A stretch of 64,000 nucleotides of DNA from Clostridium aminobutyricum. Lineage in GTDB: Bacteria; Bacillota; Clostridia; Peptostreptococcales; Anaerovoracaceae. The first letter of the stretch is position 1, and each line of letters opens with the position of its first letter. The DNA is taken from NCBI RefSeq assembly GCF_017255415.1, contig NZ_JAFJZZ010000003.1, positions 214,946 through 278,945 of the forward strand, written 5' to 3'. Under the pieces are notes generated by a model. The model made no database searches. It was not told the origin of the DNA and was given only the letters and a program-made list of their open reading frames with translations. Both the position numbers and the translations under genes were made by a program. Below, piece by piece: positions 1 to 10,809 of this stretch.

Positions 1-48
1 TTTCACAATATCATCATAATACTTTACGCAAGTATCGGTGGAATTGCT

Positions 49-996
49 TTATTTAAATACGGATTCCAAGGCTGCAAGTCGTGGAAGCCGAACCCCAAGT
101 CTTCGCGCATCCGTCAGCACATCTCTTGGATAAAGGCTCGTTAACTCATAACTTGAATGCCCAGTGCTTTCGAGCAATTTCATAAAGGCATTTGGCAGAT
201 TATCACCACCAAGAAATTTTTGCATAACAAATCCCGTCAGCCCTGCCGGAAGATTTAACAGAAAAACTACACTCCGGCTTGGTTTATCCCCTTTTGCTTT
301 TAACAAGGGAAGCATCTCGCGCATCAGCAGAATGGACTCTTTAATATGAGCAGAGGAATTCAAGAGATTAATGTATCCACCTACTTTCAACGTTTGAGCT
401 GCGAGCCCTGCATTTAAAACAAAATGGAACCACAGCCAGCTGCGAAAGTCTTTCGGCTCAGATACTGAAAAACCGGCTTTGTGGAAAAGTTCACGCACCG
501 ACTGATACCTCGCAGTGTGGTTTGAGTCTCCTACACTTCCCATATAGATTGTTTTCATGAACCCACTTTTCAACGTATTAGCATCGAATCCTCCGCCTCC
601 CCCTGGGAAGCCCCATACCAGCTGTTCCTGTGGCAATGAAGAAACGACTTTCTGTGGCTCATCCCACATGTTATTGAATATCAATACCGTGGCCTTGCCA
701 ATGCGGGAGCTTAAAAAAGTGGCGGCTTCACTAAACTGATTATGGTTTACACTTACAATAATCAAGTCATAATCATGGTCTGCACTCAACTCTTCTCTCA
801 TTGTGATCGGCCATTTTGCTTTTATCAAAGCTCCCTTGGAACGCATTCTGCCATCAAGTATTTCCAAATTTACAAAAGGACCATACTGGGCAGACTTCCC
901 CGGACGTACATAGAACTCCACCTGGTTCCCTGATTTCTCCAATGCCCAAGCATAGGTTGTTGCAATGACACCGCGACCAAACATTAATATTTTCAT
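49..996 (-). CDS. Ketopantoate reductase-like (ApbA/PanE family) oxidoreductase
   Basis: A 315-residue NAD(P)-dependent dehydrogenase of the ketopantoate reductase family. The N-terminus has a Rossmann dinucleotide motif in the form GRGVIATTYA at residues 7-16, followed by a beta strand ending in YVRPG. The family reduces 2-dehydropantoate to pantoate in the cytoplasm, but many clostridial members are paralogues of unknown substrate, so the pantothenate role is not assured. The start has a good AAAGGAG ribosome binding site. It is divergent from the TetR gene at 1189, and the shared spacer holds a short dyad, so that regulator may control it. Family confident, substrate unknown. Confidence 0.75.
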   Translation of the reverse strand: MKILMFGRGVIATTYAWALEKSGNQVEFYVRPGKSAQYGPFVNLEILDGRMRSKGALIKAKWPITMREELSADHDYDLIIVSVNHNQFSEAATFLSSRIGKATVLIFNNMWDEPQKVVSSLPQEQLVWGFPGGGGGFDANTLKSGFMKTIYMGSVGDSNHTARYQSVRELFHKAGFSVSEPKDFRSWLWFHFVLNAGLAAQTLKVGGYINLLNSSAHIKESILLMREMLPLLKAKGDKPSRSVVFLLNLPAGLTGFVMQKFLGGDNLPNAFMKLLESTGHSSYELTSLYPRDVLTDARRLGVRLPRLAALESVFK

Positions 997-1043
997 TGGA
1001 TTTTCTCCTTTATTCGGACTATTTTTAACATGAGTTGATTTTT

Positions 1044-1055
1044 GAACAAATGTTC
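1044..1055. promoter_or_regulatory. Candidate operator dyad between divergent genes
   Basis: Inverted repeat GAACA-AA-TGTTC in the spacer between the reductase and the TetR gene. TGTTC recurs near 1083 and 1142. The position suits a TetR operator controlling both genes. This is inferred from symmetry and position only. Confidence 0.3.
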
Positions 1056-1188
1056 TATATAATTATCCTAGCAAAGCAAATTGTTCAATTCAATGGGTAA
1101 AACAGTGGATTTTGTTGATTAATTAACAGAATGAAGCGTTTTGTTCATTAAATACAGTCCGAATTTTATATATTTTAAGGAGAAAACC

Positions 1189-1764
1189 ATGGACAGGCGA
1201 ATTAAAAAATCAAAGGAAGCGATTATCGATGCTTTTGTCTCACTAATGACCGAAAAAAACTTTGATCAAATTACAATAAATGAAATTGCAGATCGGGCTA
1301 ATGTAAATAGAGGAACCGTCTATTTACATTATGTGGATAAGTATGATCTGCTGGATCAGTGTATCGAAACACATTTAAATCAATTATTCATAAGCTGTTT
1401 ACCTGACATCAATTCCACTGATTTTACTTCAGAATCTTCGCTGCTCCGTACGTTTGAATATTTGGAGCAGCATTCTCTCTTCTACAGCACGATGCTGACC
1501 AATAAAGGCGTTCCCGCCTTTCGGAATCGTTTGCTTACCATGGCAGTGGAGAGCCTAGACAGTCAAATTGTCGTTAAGGACATCCATAATGGGCTAAACA
1601 AGGAAATTTTGATACAATTTCTTGCCTCGGCTGCGGTTGGCCTATTGGAATGGTGGATTACCCATTCAATGCCATATCCTGCCATGGAGATGGTAAAACA
1701 ATTTTCGCTGTTACTGGAACAATTTCAATTAGCAGATCAATTCTCGGACTATAATAAATCGTAA
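1189..1764 (+). CDS. TetR/AcrR family transcriptional regulator
   Basis: A 191-residue one-component repressor. Residues about 8-52 form the TetR helix-turn-helix, seen in the pattern ITINEIADRANVNRGTVYLHY, which is typical of the recognition helix and the following tyrosine-rich helix. The C-terminal ligand domain is not recognisable. The start is placed at the ATG at 1189, seven bases after AAGGAG. An in-frame TTG at 1141 has no ribosome binding site. It is divergent from the reductase gene at 49-996, the probable target. A hairpin and T-run follow the gene. Confidence 0.85.
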   Translation: MDRRIKKSKEAIIDAFVSLMTEKNFDQITINEIADRANVNRGTVYLHYVDKYDLLDQCIETHLNQLFISCLPDINSTDFTSESSLLRTFEYLEQHSLFYSTMLTNKGVPAFRNRLLTMAVESLDSQIVVKDIHNGLNKEILIQFLASAAVGLLEWWITHSMPYPAMEMVKQFSLLLEQFQLADQFSDYNKS

Positions 1765-1788
1765 GGGATGAATAAGATGACAGTACAG

Positions 1789-1838
1789 GAGGCTAAGTTT
1801 TAGGCCAACATAAGCGACCTATATTTAGCCTCTTTTTT
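1789..1838 (+). terminator. Terminator of the TetR gene
   Basis: GAGGCTAA (1789-1796) pairs with TTAGCCTC (1825-1832), followed by six T residues. The loop is long at 28 bases, so strength is uncertain. Confidence 0.6.
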
Positions 1839-1881
1839 ATACTTAAAAACAGAAAGAGAGAGGGTATATCTGATACGGAAT

Positions 1882-2403
1882 TTAAAATTTATTGAAATGG
1901 AGCTTTTGATATAGCAGCTGATTTTCTTCATAAGGCTTTTTTTCCTCCGCAGGATAACCCATGGCAATCATACATTCCACACTATATTGCTCCGGTATTT
2001 CCAGCACCTTTCTAATATATTCTTCCGCTTTCTCTTGTTCCGTATGGAATCGTTCTCTTACTTGAATCCAACAGGAACCCAGACCTAAATCCTGTACAGT
2101 CAATTGAATAATAGTTGCTGCTACGGAAGTATCTTCAATCCATACATCACTTGCATTCTTGTCCGCTATTACTACAATTGCTAAAGGTGCATCGGCTAAA
2201 AACTGCGGGCCAGGTTCTCGGCATAAAGAAAGTTGCTGAAGCAGTTCCGCATCGGTGACGGCAATAAACTGCCAAGGTCTTATCGACCGTGATGATGGAG
2301 ATAGCAAAGCACTTTTCAGAATGACATCTATTTTCTCCTTTTCTACTTCCTTATTTTGAAACTTTCTAATGCTTCTTCTGGATTTTAAAATATCAAATAA
2401 CAT
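1882..2403 (-). CDS. Nitroreductase family protein
   Basis: A 173-residue FMN-dependent nitroreductase-type enzyme. The N-terminal RRSIRKF motif (residues 9-15) and the SPSSRSIRPWQF segment near residues 36-47 are the usual flavin-contacting parts. The family reduces nitro compounds, quinones or flavins with NAD(P)H, and the physiological substrate cannot be read from sequence. The AAGGAGG ribosome binding site lies eight bases before ATG. It appears monocistronic, separated from the convergent TetR gene by that gene's terminator. Confidence 0.8.
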   Translation of the reverse strand: MLFDILKSRRSIRKFQNKEVEKEKIDVILKSALLSPSSRSIRPWQFIAVTDAELLQQLSLCREPGPQFLADAPLAIVVIADKNASDVWIEDTSVAATIIQLTVQDLGLGSCWIQVRERFHTEQEKAEEYIRKVLEIPEQYSVECMIAMGYPAEEKKPYEENQLLYQKLHFNKF

Positions 2404-2560
2404 GATTAATATCCTCCTTAAACTTTATAAGTTTATTGTTCCTTTTAAGATAAATAAATTCTTATAACTAGTTTTTGATAGATTTCCTATAGATATTCCT
2501 TTATTATATATTGACAATGGCATGAGTCAATCCCATACGGTTCAATATATAGGAGAAATT

Positions 2561-2659
2561 ATGCAATTTCCTACGATTGGAATGGCTATAGCATTATCTC
2601 TGGCTCAATTCCGGTTGCCTTACTTAGGAGAATATGGTAGTGTAAATTTAATTGAATAG
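2561..2659 (+). CDS. Possible 32-residue small protein
   Basis: A short open frame beginning ATG, with AGGAG ten bases upstream, encodes 32 residues with a hydrophobic middle (IGMAIALSLAQF) and an acidic end. It stops 40 bases before the start of the HTH protein at 2700. It is not recognised. It could be a leader or signalling peptide for the downstream regulator, a gene remnant, or chance. Support is limited to the start, ribosome binding site and position. Confidence 0.25.
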   Translation: MQFPTIGMAIALSLAQFRLPYLGEYGSVNLIE

Positions 2660-2699
2660 TCTGCATGGTTTGCCGTGCTGAAGGATAGGAGGTAGTTGT

Positions 2700-4193
2700 A
2701 TGTCAAGTGCATCGAAATTAGATTATATTATGAGAGCGCTAAAAATTTCTGGAACAGAAGCGGCTTCTTATATGCAAATTGATCCGACGACTATCAGTAA
2801 GTGGCGAACAAATCAACGAAAAATTCCATATAAAAACGGGCAAGCCAGACAATTATCGGAATTCCTTTTGCACAAAGAAAAAGAGCAAAATTCTCAAGTA
2901 ATCTTAAACATTTTGAAGACATTAAAAGAAGACATACATCCGGAAAGTTTGGAGCAGCAAATTGAAGTGTTGAGCTTTTGGCTTACCGAAGAAAAATTAG
3001 AACCGCCGAGTACGCAAAATGCGCAACTTCCGGTTTTTACGCCTAAAAACGGATACAACACCAACATAAACATTTTTCTTCATGAAGAAGGCATTGATGA
3101 GGCGATAGCCTATTATATGGATTATGTGCTGCGCTTGCCGCCGCCGCAAACAATTTATCTGATAGATCATTCCGGGATTAATTGGACCAGAGGTGATGAG
3201 CTTACTGAAAAGCAGGTACGAATTAACTCTTGCATGCGGTATTTCCGGACGATTTTACGGTATGGACATAAGATCGTCATTGTTGACTGTGACACGGATA
3301 TTTACCGACCCTACCGTGCTATTTTTCGATGGATGGAGCTCTACCTTTCGGATGGAGTCGAGGTATGGAGTCATCCGCCTATGCATGATGCTTACTATTA
3401 TACGAATTTTGTCGTGGAAAAGGAGATTGTTTTACAGTGTATTTCAAATTCCAATTCCGGCGAGAAACCGCACAGCATGCTTTATACAAACAAAGAAACG
3501 ATTGATTTTTTTGCAAACACCGCATCCCTTATTTTGAAAAAATCCAAACGGCTAATTGAGACAGTTGCCGCGAAAGATCTTTTAACTTTTTTAGAAATTA
3601 CACGAAAAAGTTTAAAACCAAACCGGAATATCTATATCATGAATCCTTCGTTCACGTTGCAAATAATTGATGTGAATTTGCTTCGAGAAATTCTTGAAAC
3701 GAATGGCATATCGGAGTTCAAGATAGAGCAATATATTTCTGCTGCCCAAAAAATACGACGCCTGCAAATGATTCATCCGTATTTCTATGTATGTAATCTT
3801 GACTTTTTGGAGAATTTTGTGTCAGCAGCGTATGTGGAGGACAGTAATTTGTCAGAAATTTGCGAGGCTAAAATCATTCTGTCAAAAGAACATCAGCGAA
3901 AAATCATCGATTCGATCATGCAGTCATCGGCATACAAAAGCAACAGGATGGTTTTTACATCTTTTAGCTATCTAAATACCATACCAAATAATCTGAGTAT
4001 ACTGGTGCAAGAGGACGGCTTTGTTGCGGCATGGAACGTAAAAAAGTATAAGAAACGGTTATACTGCTTAAATCTCGATGTGATTTCCGGTTTCTACAGG
4101 TACATTGACGATTTAAAAACTACAATTCCCAAAATCTGTTGGGATAGAGAGTGGAGAGACAAACAACTGCTGCGAATCAGAGAGGTTCTGTAA
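2700..4193 (+). CDS. HTH-domain protein with an unrecognised 400-residue C-terminal region
   Basis: A 497-residue protein. Residues about 7-42 look like an XRE-type helix-turn-helix: a first helix around the alanines of GTEAASYM, then DPTTISKWRTNQR as recognition helix. The rest contains no motif I recognise. It is soluble, with no signal peptide or membrane segment, and mixes beta-rich stretches such as HKIVIVDCDTD and EVWSHPP with long charged helices. It starts at ATG after GGAGG and ends at a strong terminator. A small open frame precedes it. It is probably a DNA-binding regulator with a novel sensing region, but the target and ligand are unknown. Confidence 0.6.
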   Translation: MSSASKLDYIMRALKISGTEAASYMQIDPTTISKWRTNQRKIPYKNGQARQLSEFLLHKEKEQNSQVILNILKTLKEDIHPESLEQQIEVLSFWLTEEKLEPPSTQNAQLPVFTPKNGYNTNINIFLHEEGIDEAIAYYMDYVLRLPPPQTIYLIDHSGINWTRGDELTEKQVRINSCMRYFRTILRYGHKIVIVDCDTDIYRPYRAIFRWMELYLSDGVEVWSHPPMHDAYYYTNFVVEKEIVLQCISNSNSGEKPHSMLYTNKETIDFFANTASLILKKSKRLIETVAAKDLLTFLEITRKSLKPNRNIYIMNPSFTLQIIDVNLLREILETNGISEFKIEQYISAAQKIRRLQMIHPYFYVCNLDFLENFVSAAYVEDSNLSEICEAKIILSKEHQRKIIDSIMQSSAYKSNRMVFTSFSYLNTIPNNLSILVQEDGFVAAWNVKKYKKRLYCLNLDVISGFYRYIDDLKTTIPKICWDREWRDKQLLRIREVL

Positions 4194-4206
4194 TAGGAAT
4201 ATAAAA

Positions 4207-4236
4207 AAGGCATTGAATCGTCAATGCCTTTTTTTA
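4207..4236 (+). terminator. Rho-independent terminator
   Basis: GGCATTGA (4209-4216) pairs with TCAATGCC (4221-4228) with a four-base loop, followed by seven T residues. It ends the HTH protein transcript. Confidence 0.9.
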
Positions 4237-4386
4237 TTGCCAAACATTGGCGTAATATTGGCATATTGTTTTTATGAATCATACTTGACTCCGAATTGGC
4301 GCAAGGATATAATCAAACCAATAAAAACATATAATATATATATGTTTAGTTTGAATTGAATATGGATACAAGGAAAGGGTTTTGGT

Positions 4387-4473
4387 ATGTGTGGCATTTT
4401 TAGATATGTTAATTACGGAGATTGTCTAAGTCAACTCTGGATGGCACTATATATGCCTTGGAATAAGAAATGA
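4387..4473 (+). pseudogene. Remnant of a class II glutamine amidotransferase (GlxA/GlmS-type N-terminus)
   Basis: A 28-codon frame begins MCGIFRYVNYGD after an AAGGAAAGGG ribosome binding site. Met-Cys-Gly-Ile is the hallmark N-terminus of class II (Ntn) glutamine amidotransferases, where Cys2 is the nucleophile. The frame then runs into unrelated sequence and stops. It lies directly before a GlnT-type glutamine synthetase. In other bacteria glnT sits beside glxA, which encodes exactly such an amidotransferase. This is best read as the stump of a deleted glxA-like gene. A translated leader peptide is the alternative. Confidence 0.5.
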
Positions 4474-4483
4474 GAAAGAAGTT

Positions 4484-5797
4484 ATGAGTTACACAATACA
4501 AGATTTAGAAAAAGTGAAAGCGTATATAAAAGAGCATCTTATTGATTCAGTTGAAATCGGATTTGCAGACATCAATGGCAGTATTATCGGCAAACGTCTG
4601 CCTGCAAGATTTTTACTGGAACATATGACTTCCGGTACCGGCGTGTGCCGTGCTCCGTTGACTTGGGATATCCAATCGGAATATTTCTCGACATCGAAAT
4701 TTGCCGGATTCGAATATGGCGCTTCAGATATGATTTTGAAGCCTGATTATTCTACTCTGCGTGAAATTCCATGGAGAAAAGGAACGGCGTTTGTACTCGC
4801 CGATCTAGACATTGATACGGGGGAGCGAATTCAGGTAGCACCGCGTCAAATCCTAAAAAATGTTTTGGCACGGCTTGAAAACATCGGCTATACGGCAAAA
4901 GTGGGTTCAGAAATTGAATTTTATCTGTTGGATGAAAACAAGAGGTCGATTTTTGGCGGCAAACAGGCTTATTCCATTGGCAAAGCCAGTCAATTCAGCG
5001 ATATTATTGACCAGCTGCAAAGAAATTTAGAGGCTTTTAATATTCCGGTGGAAGCAATTCATACGGAATATGGACCAGGTCAGATAGAAGTGATTTTTGA
5101 ATATTCCGATGCACTTACCAATGCGGATAACACGATTATTGGGCGTAATGCCATCAAAGAAATAGCCCGCAAAAATGGACTTTATGCCACGTTTATGGCG
5201 AAGCCTTGGGACACTGAATCGGGCAGTGGATATCATCTGCATCAAAGCCTTTGGACCAAAGAGGGGAGAAATGCCTTTGCCGAAGATAAAAATGTCCTCG
5301 AACAATATGCGGCTGGACTTCTCAGCGGAACCAGTGAATTCATGGCCCTTGTATCCCCTACGGTAAATTCCTACAAACGACTTACTGATATGTCTTTTGC
5401 TCCTACAAAAGTAGGAATTGGTTATGATAACCGAACTGTTTCGACAAGATTGGTAGGTCATGGAAACAGTACGAGAATTGAACAGCGTACCGGGGCCGCC
5501 GATGCAAATGCCTATTTTCTGATTGCGGCATCCATCGCATCCGGATTATACGGGTTGGAGCATAAATTGCCGGCTTCAAGGCTCATTGAAGGCAATGGTT
5601 ATTTTAATGATGAGCTTCCAAACATCCCGCGGACACTAAAAGACGCAGCTGTTTTATTTGATAAAAGCGAAAAAGCGATTGAGTATTTCGGTAAAGACTT
5701 CGTTGAAATATTCAGCGAGCTGATCCATTTTGATATTTCTGTCCACGATACAACAGTGAGCGATTGGGAACGGGATAGATATTTGGAAAATTCATAA
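4484..5797 (+). CDS. glnT: Glutamine synthetase family protein (GlnT/gamma-glutamyl-amine ligase type)
   Basis: A 437-residue member of the glutamine synthetase fold, close to the usual 430-450 of GlnT-type proteins. It shows the glutamate and metal motif GSEIEFYLL (about 140-148), EYGPGQIEV (about 194-202), the ATP/ammonia-site motif GSGYHLHQSLW (about 250-260) and the C-terminal RIEQRTGAADANAY segment (about 328-341). The family ligates ammonia or an amine to glutamate using ATP. It is as likely to act on polyamines or methylamine as to make glutamine. The ribosome binding site is weak (GAAAGAAG). The amidotransferase stump just upstream points to a decayed glx-type cluster. Confidence 0.8.
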   Translation: MSYTIQDLEKVKAYIKEHLIDSVEIGFADINGSIIGKRLPARFLLEHMTSGTGVCRAPLTWDIQSEYFSTSKFAGFEYGASDMILKPDYSTLREIPWRKGTAFVLADLDIDTGERIQVAPRQILKNVLARLENIGYTAKVGSEIEFYLLDENKRSIFGGKQAYSIGKASQFSDIIDQLQRNLEAFNIPVEAIHTEYGPGQIEVIFEYSDALTNADNTIIGRNAIKEIARKNGLYATFMAKPWDTESGSGYHLHQSLWTKEGRNAFAEDKNVLEQYAAGLLSGTSEFMALVSPTVNSYKRLTDMSFAPTKVGIGYDNRTVSTRLVGHGNSTRIEQRTGAADANAYFLIAASIASGLYGLEHKLPASRLIEGNGYFNDELPNIPRTLKDAAVLFDKSEKAIEYFGKDFVEIFSELIHFDISVHDTTVSDWERDRYLENS

Positions 5798-5834
5798 TAC
5801 ATAGATCGTTCCGGTGGAGCGGAAGCTGACCTTT

Positions 5835-7076
5835 CTAAAGATTGTCTTTTAATCCTACGCATGGGACCTTTGAATTTAAAAATAGTATCCAGCCAAGCAG
5901 TGGAAGCACAGAAAAAATCGTAATAAGTATGCCTAAGCCTGTTACTATATTTCCCCAAGGCATAGAAGCTATTAACATTCCTATGCTGCCCAGAACTGTG
6001 AACAGTGTATTTATTAATGAAGAGGCTGAACCGGTATCACTCTTTTGCTGATCAAAAAGTACGTTTGTGCTGAAAGGGCGTATAATGGTACCAGCTAATG
6101 ACATGAGAACGAAGGACAGCCAAAAGAAAATCGGCGTTAAGGTCCCAACTGTCATTACTAAAATTCCGCTTAAGATGGACAGTCCGAAAATCAGGGATGC
6201 GAACCTCCTTTTATCCATATTGCTTAAAAACTTGAGATAGATGAAGGGTCCAAAGATGGAAATCAAGGCATTGGCTGCAAAGTAATAGCTGTAAGCTTGA
6301 GCGCTAAGATCAAAGTAGTCCACATAAATATAGGCTGAAACAGCGATATAGCCCATAAATGGGAGTGCGCTTAAGGAAAATATCACTGCCGGTAAAATAA
6401 AGCTTTTATTTTTTGCTACAACAACCAGAAGCCCAAGAGCACCGAATAAAGTCCCATTATACCGATCTTCGTTTTTCAGCGTTTCCTGAAATAATATGGC
6501 TAACAGTAAGTTTATCGCACTGATTACCGCCAAAGCCCAGAAGGTTCCTCGCCAATCTGAAAATTTTAACATGAAGGCGCCGACCACAGGCGCAAGCATA
6601 GGTGCAAGCCCGGAAATAGATTGGCAAACAGCCAATATGGTCTCTCTTTTTTTCCCTGAAAAGGAATCCTTAATAACAGCAATGGAAACAGACGTAATGC
6701 CGCCCGCGCCTATCCCCTGAAAAATTCTGGCTAAAATAAGAAAATAGATATTAAAAGAAAGAGCACAAGCGACGCTGCATATCATGTATATAATGCTTCC
6801 CGTTAACAGGATAGATTTTCTGCCATATTTGTCACTTAAAGGTCCCCAAAACAAAATCCCCATGGCATAAAAAATGAAAAATGTGCTTAGTGTTAAGTTG
6901 GTAATGGCGGAACTGCATCCAAAATATGTGTTCATATATGGTAATGCGGGCAAATACATATCCGTTGAAAGAGGGATAAACATATTCATCAAAGCAATGA
7001 AACTGATAAGTCCTTTTCTTCCTAAATAAATTTGCCTTTCAGCTGTTTGACTAATCTTATTATTTACTTCATACAT
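5835..7076 (-). CDS. MFS drug efflux transporter, Bcr/CflA family
   Basis: A 413-residue proton-coupled exporter with about 12 membrane segments. The first segment is followed by STDMYLPALP, a signature of the Bcr/CflA branch, and the loop 2-3 motif appears as WGPLSDKYGRK. The family exports drugs or metabolites across the cytoplasmic membrane. The start is set at the ATG at 7076, after TTAGGAG. An upstream in-frame ATG at 7112 lacks a ribosome binding site. It follows the MarR gene by about 75 bases on the same strand, so the two probably form one operon under the MarR operator at 7606. Confidence 0.8.
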   Translation of the reverse strand: MYEVNNKISQTAERQIYLGRKGLISFIALMNMFIPLSTDMYLPALPYMNTYFGCSSAITNLTLSTFFIFYAMGILFWGPLSDKYGRKSILLTGSIIYMICSVACALSFNIYFLILARIFQGIGAGGITSVSIAVIKDSFSGKKRETILAVCQSISGLAPMLAPVVGAFMLKFSDWRGTFWALAVISAINLLLAILFQETLKNEDRYNGTLFGALGLLVVVAKNKSFILPAVIFSLSALPFMGYIAVSAYIYVDYFDLSAQAYSYYFAANALISIFGPFIYLKFLSNMDKRRFASLIFGLSILSGILVMTVGTLTPIFFWLSFVLMSLAGTIIRPFSTNVLFDQQKSDTGSASSLINTLFTVLGSIGMLIASMPWGNIVTGLGILITIFSVLPLLGWILFLNSKVPCVGLKDNL

Positions 7077-7151
7077 TCTGATAAATCTCCTAACAATTGC
7101 GTCATATGCCACATAATTCTTAAATAGACCGGAGATCTTTAGCTTTATGTT

Positions 7152-7583
7152 CTAATCTTGAAGATTATTTAAGATCATTTTTAATAAGGATTGTAATTCC
7201 TTCATTTGAACATCTGTCAATCCTTGCGATAGTTTCTGATCTACAATCTTTTTAAAGTCGCCCATTGCATAATAAACAGAGATTTCTTTCTCCGGTATCA
7301 GATAGATATTTTTAACTCGCTTATCCGCTGAATCAAATTCGCTCCGGATAAAGCCCTTGCGCTCCAGCCGGTTCAAAATTCCAATGACAGTAGGATGTGT
7401 TACATCAAAATAGTTTTCGATATCTTTTTGAGAGGTCTTTTCCCCTATACGTTCTCGAAGATACTGAAGAATTCGCCCTTGTGATAATGTCAAATCAAAC
7501 TGTTTTAAATGTTGATTAGCCATTTTGTCAATGCACTCAGTAATAATTTTTACTAAAAACCCAATATCTTCATTTTGATGCAT
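7152..7583 (-). CDS. MarR family transcriptional regulator
   Basis: A 143-residue winged-helix repressor. Residues about 35-100 carry the MarR core: SQGRILQYL, then the recognition helix in THPTVIGILNRLERKGFI, then the wing with DSADKRVKNIYL. The start is the ATG at 7583 behind GGGAGG. It is first in an operon with the Bcr/CflA exporter. A consensus promoter and a perfect palindrome lie directly upstream, so it most likely represses itself and the pump. Confidence 0.85.
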   Translation of the reverse strand: MHQNEDIGFLVKIITECIDKMANQHLKQFDLTLSQGRILQYLRERIGEKTSQKDIENYFDVTHPTVIGILNRLERKGFIRSEFDSADKRVKNIYLIPEKEISVYYAMGDFKKIVDQKLSQGLTDVQMKELQSLLKMILNNLQD

Positions 7584-7605
7584 GAAAACCCTCCCATTTA
7601 AAATA

Positions 7606-7648
7606 TGTAGCATGCTACAATAATACGGATCCTTTCTCAAAAAGTCAA
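7606..7648 (-). promoter_or_regulatory. Promoter and palindromic operator of the marR-efflux operon
   Basis: Read on the minus strand, TTGACT (7643-7648) and TATTAT (7620-7625) are separated by exactly 17 bases. A perfect 14-base palindrome TGTAGCATGCTACA (7606-7619) abuts the -10 on the downstream side, over the expected transcription start. This geometry suits autorepression by the MarR protein. Confidence 0.8.
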
Positions 7649-7731
7649 TAACAAAATTACTATTTCATGTTTCATGTTCGCGACAAATTAAAAGATGTTT
7701 AACTTTATGATAATTGAATAATCAACTAAAT

Positions 7732-7757
7732 GCAGTGAGCATGTTCACTGCTTTTTT
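7732..7757 (+). terminator. Orphan terminator-like hairpin
   Basis: GCAGTGA pairs with TCACTGC with a six-base loop, followed by six T residues. No plus-strand gene lies upstream within 80 bases, so it may end a small untranslated RNA or be an attenuator for the short frame at 7776. Confidence 0.6.
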
Positions 7758-7775
7758 CTTCATAAAGAGAACTAC

Positions 7776-7982
7776 TTGAAGAATAGTGTGGAATTTACTA
7801 ACTGGGTCAATTCTTTTTCAGCTGATGAATTATTTAAACAGGATATGCGAAAATGGGCTTCATCGACGCCTTCTAAATGGCCCATATGGAAATGGGTTCA
7901 TATCAATACGATTGCCCCGTTTAAATCATTTAGAAGTAAAATTAGAAAGTGGAAAAAAGCAAATCATCAACGAGAGTTTTAG
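7776..7982 (+). CDS. Possible small basic protein, unrecognised
   Basis: A 68-codon frame starting at TTG encodes a tryptophan-rich, basic peptide (KWPIWKWVHI, then RSKIRKWKKANHQREF). No convincing ribosome binding site is present, and an overlapping frame at 7786 is nearly as long. It could be the remnant of a larger gene. It lies in a 480-base gap between marR and the katG terminator. I do not recognise it. Confidence 0.2.
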   Translation: MKNSVEFTNWVNSFSADELFKQDMRKWASSTPSKWPIWKWVHINTIAPFKSFRSKIRKWKKANHQREF

Positions 7983-8006
7983 GTAAGGGCTTCCCCGTGA
8001 GTAGCT

Positions 8007-8039
8007 CTACAAAATAAGGAGCTGCAATTGCAGCCCCTT
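8007..8039 (-). terminator. Terminator of katG
   Basis: On the minus strand AAGGGGCTGC pairs with GCAGCTCCTT around an AATT loop, followed by ATTTTGT. One mismatch occurs in the ten-pair stem. Confidence 0.65.
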
Positions 8040-8070
8040 CATAAAAATATTTTTATCTTGTAATGATCTA

Positions 8071-10305
<2,235 letters not shown>

Positions 10306-10332
10306 TTAGTTATAAAATATCTTAATATATTG

Positions 10333-10752
10333 CTATTTATATACTAGGCATTTTGAGCAAACACCCTTGAAGTACACGTCCCTGTCAACAATTTTAAAAC
10401 CGTTCAGTTCTTCTGTCGTAAGTAAATCAAGATCTATATGAAAGTCGAAGATTGCGCCGCAGTGGACACACTTAAAATGTCCATGGGGTTCCGTATTGAT
10501 ATCGTAACGGGTTTCGTTATCCTCTACAGCTATTGCCCTGACCAATCCGGCTTCTAGCAGGATATGTAATGTATTATAGATGGTTGTTTTAGATAAAGTA
10601 GGGATTACTTTACTTAAATCACTATAAATCTGATCAACTGTCGGATGATTGGGATTTTTACACAAAAACTCCAGAACCTTCGATCGGCAGTGTGAAAGCC
10701 TTATATTTTTATTTTTGAGTTCATGAGATAAGAATTCATAAGATTGTTTCAT
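10333..10752 (-). CDS. perR: Peroxide-responsive repressor PerR (Fur family)
   Basis: A 139-residue Fur-family metalloregulator. The winged helix occupies residues 15-85. The zinc site is two CxxC pairs, CVHC and CSKC. The regulatory site contains the histidine of NHPTVDQIY, HGH, and an aspartate five residues after CVHC. That position is Asp in PerR and Glu in Fur, which favours PerR. It senses peroxide by metal-catalysed histidine oxidation. It lies just upstream of katG on the same strand, and a perfect PerR-type box lies in its own promoter region, so it probably represses itself and katG. Confidence 0.9.
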   Translation of the reverse strand: MKQSYEFLSHELKNKNIRLSHCRSKVLEFLCKNPNHPTVDQIYSDLSKVIPTLSKTTIYNTLHILLEAGLVRAIAVEDNETRYDINTEPHGHFKCVHCGAIFDFHIDLDLLTTEELNGFKIVDRDVYFKGVCSKCLVYK

Positions 10753-10809
10753 TTTGACTCGCTCCCGGCCTTAAATTCCTAGGATATAAATAGAACCTGA
10801 GTAATGCAC

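Noticed and set aside
7786..7986. 66-codon frame overlapping the one at 7776
   Set aside because: It starts at GTG without a ribosome binding site, and no feature favours it over the alternative frame.
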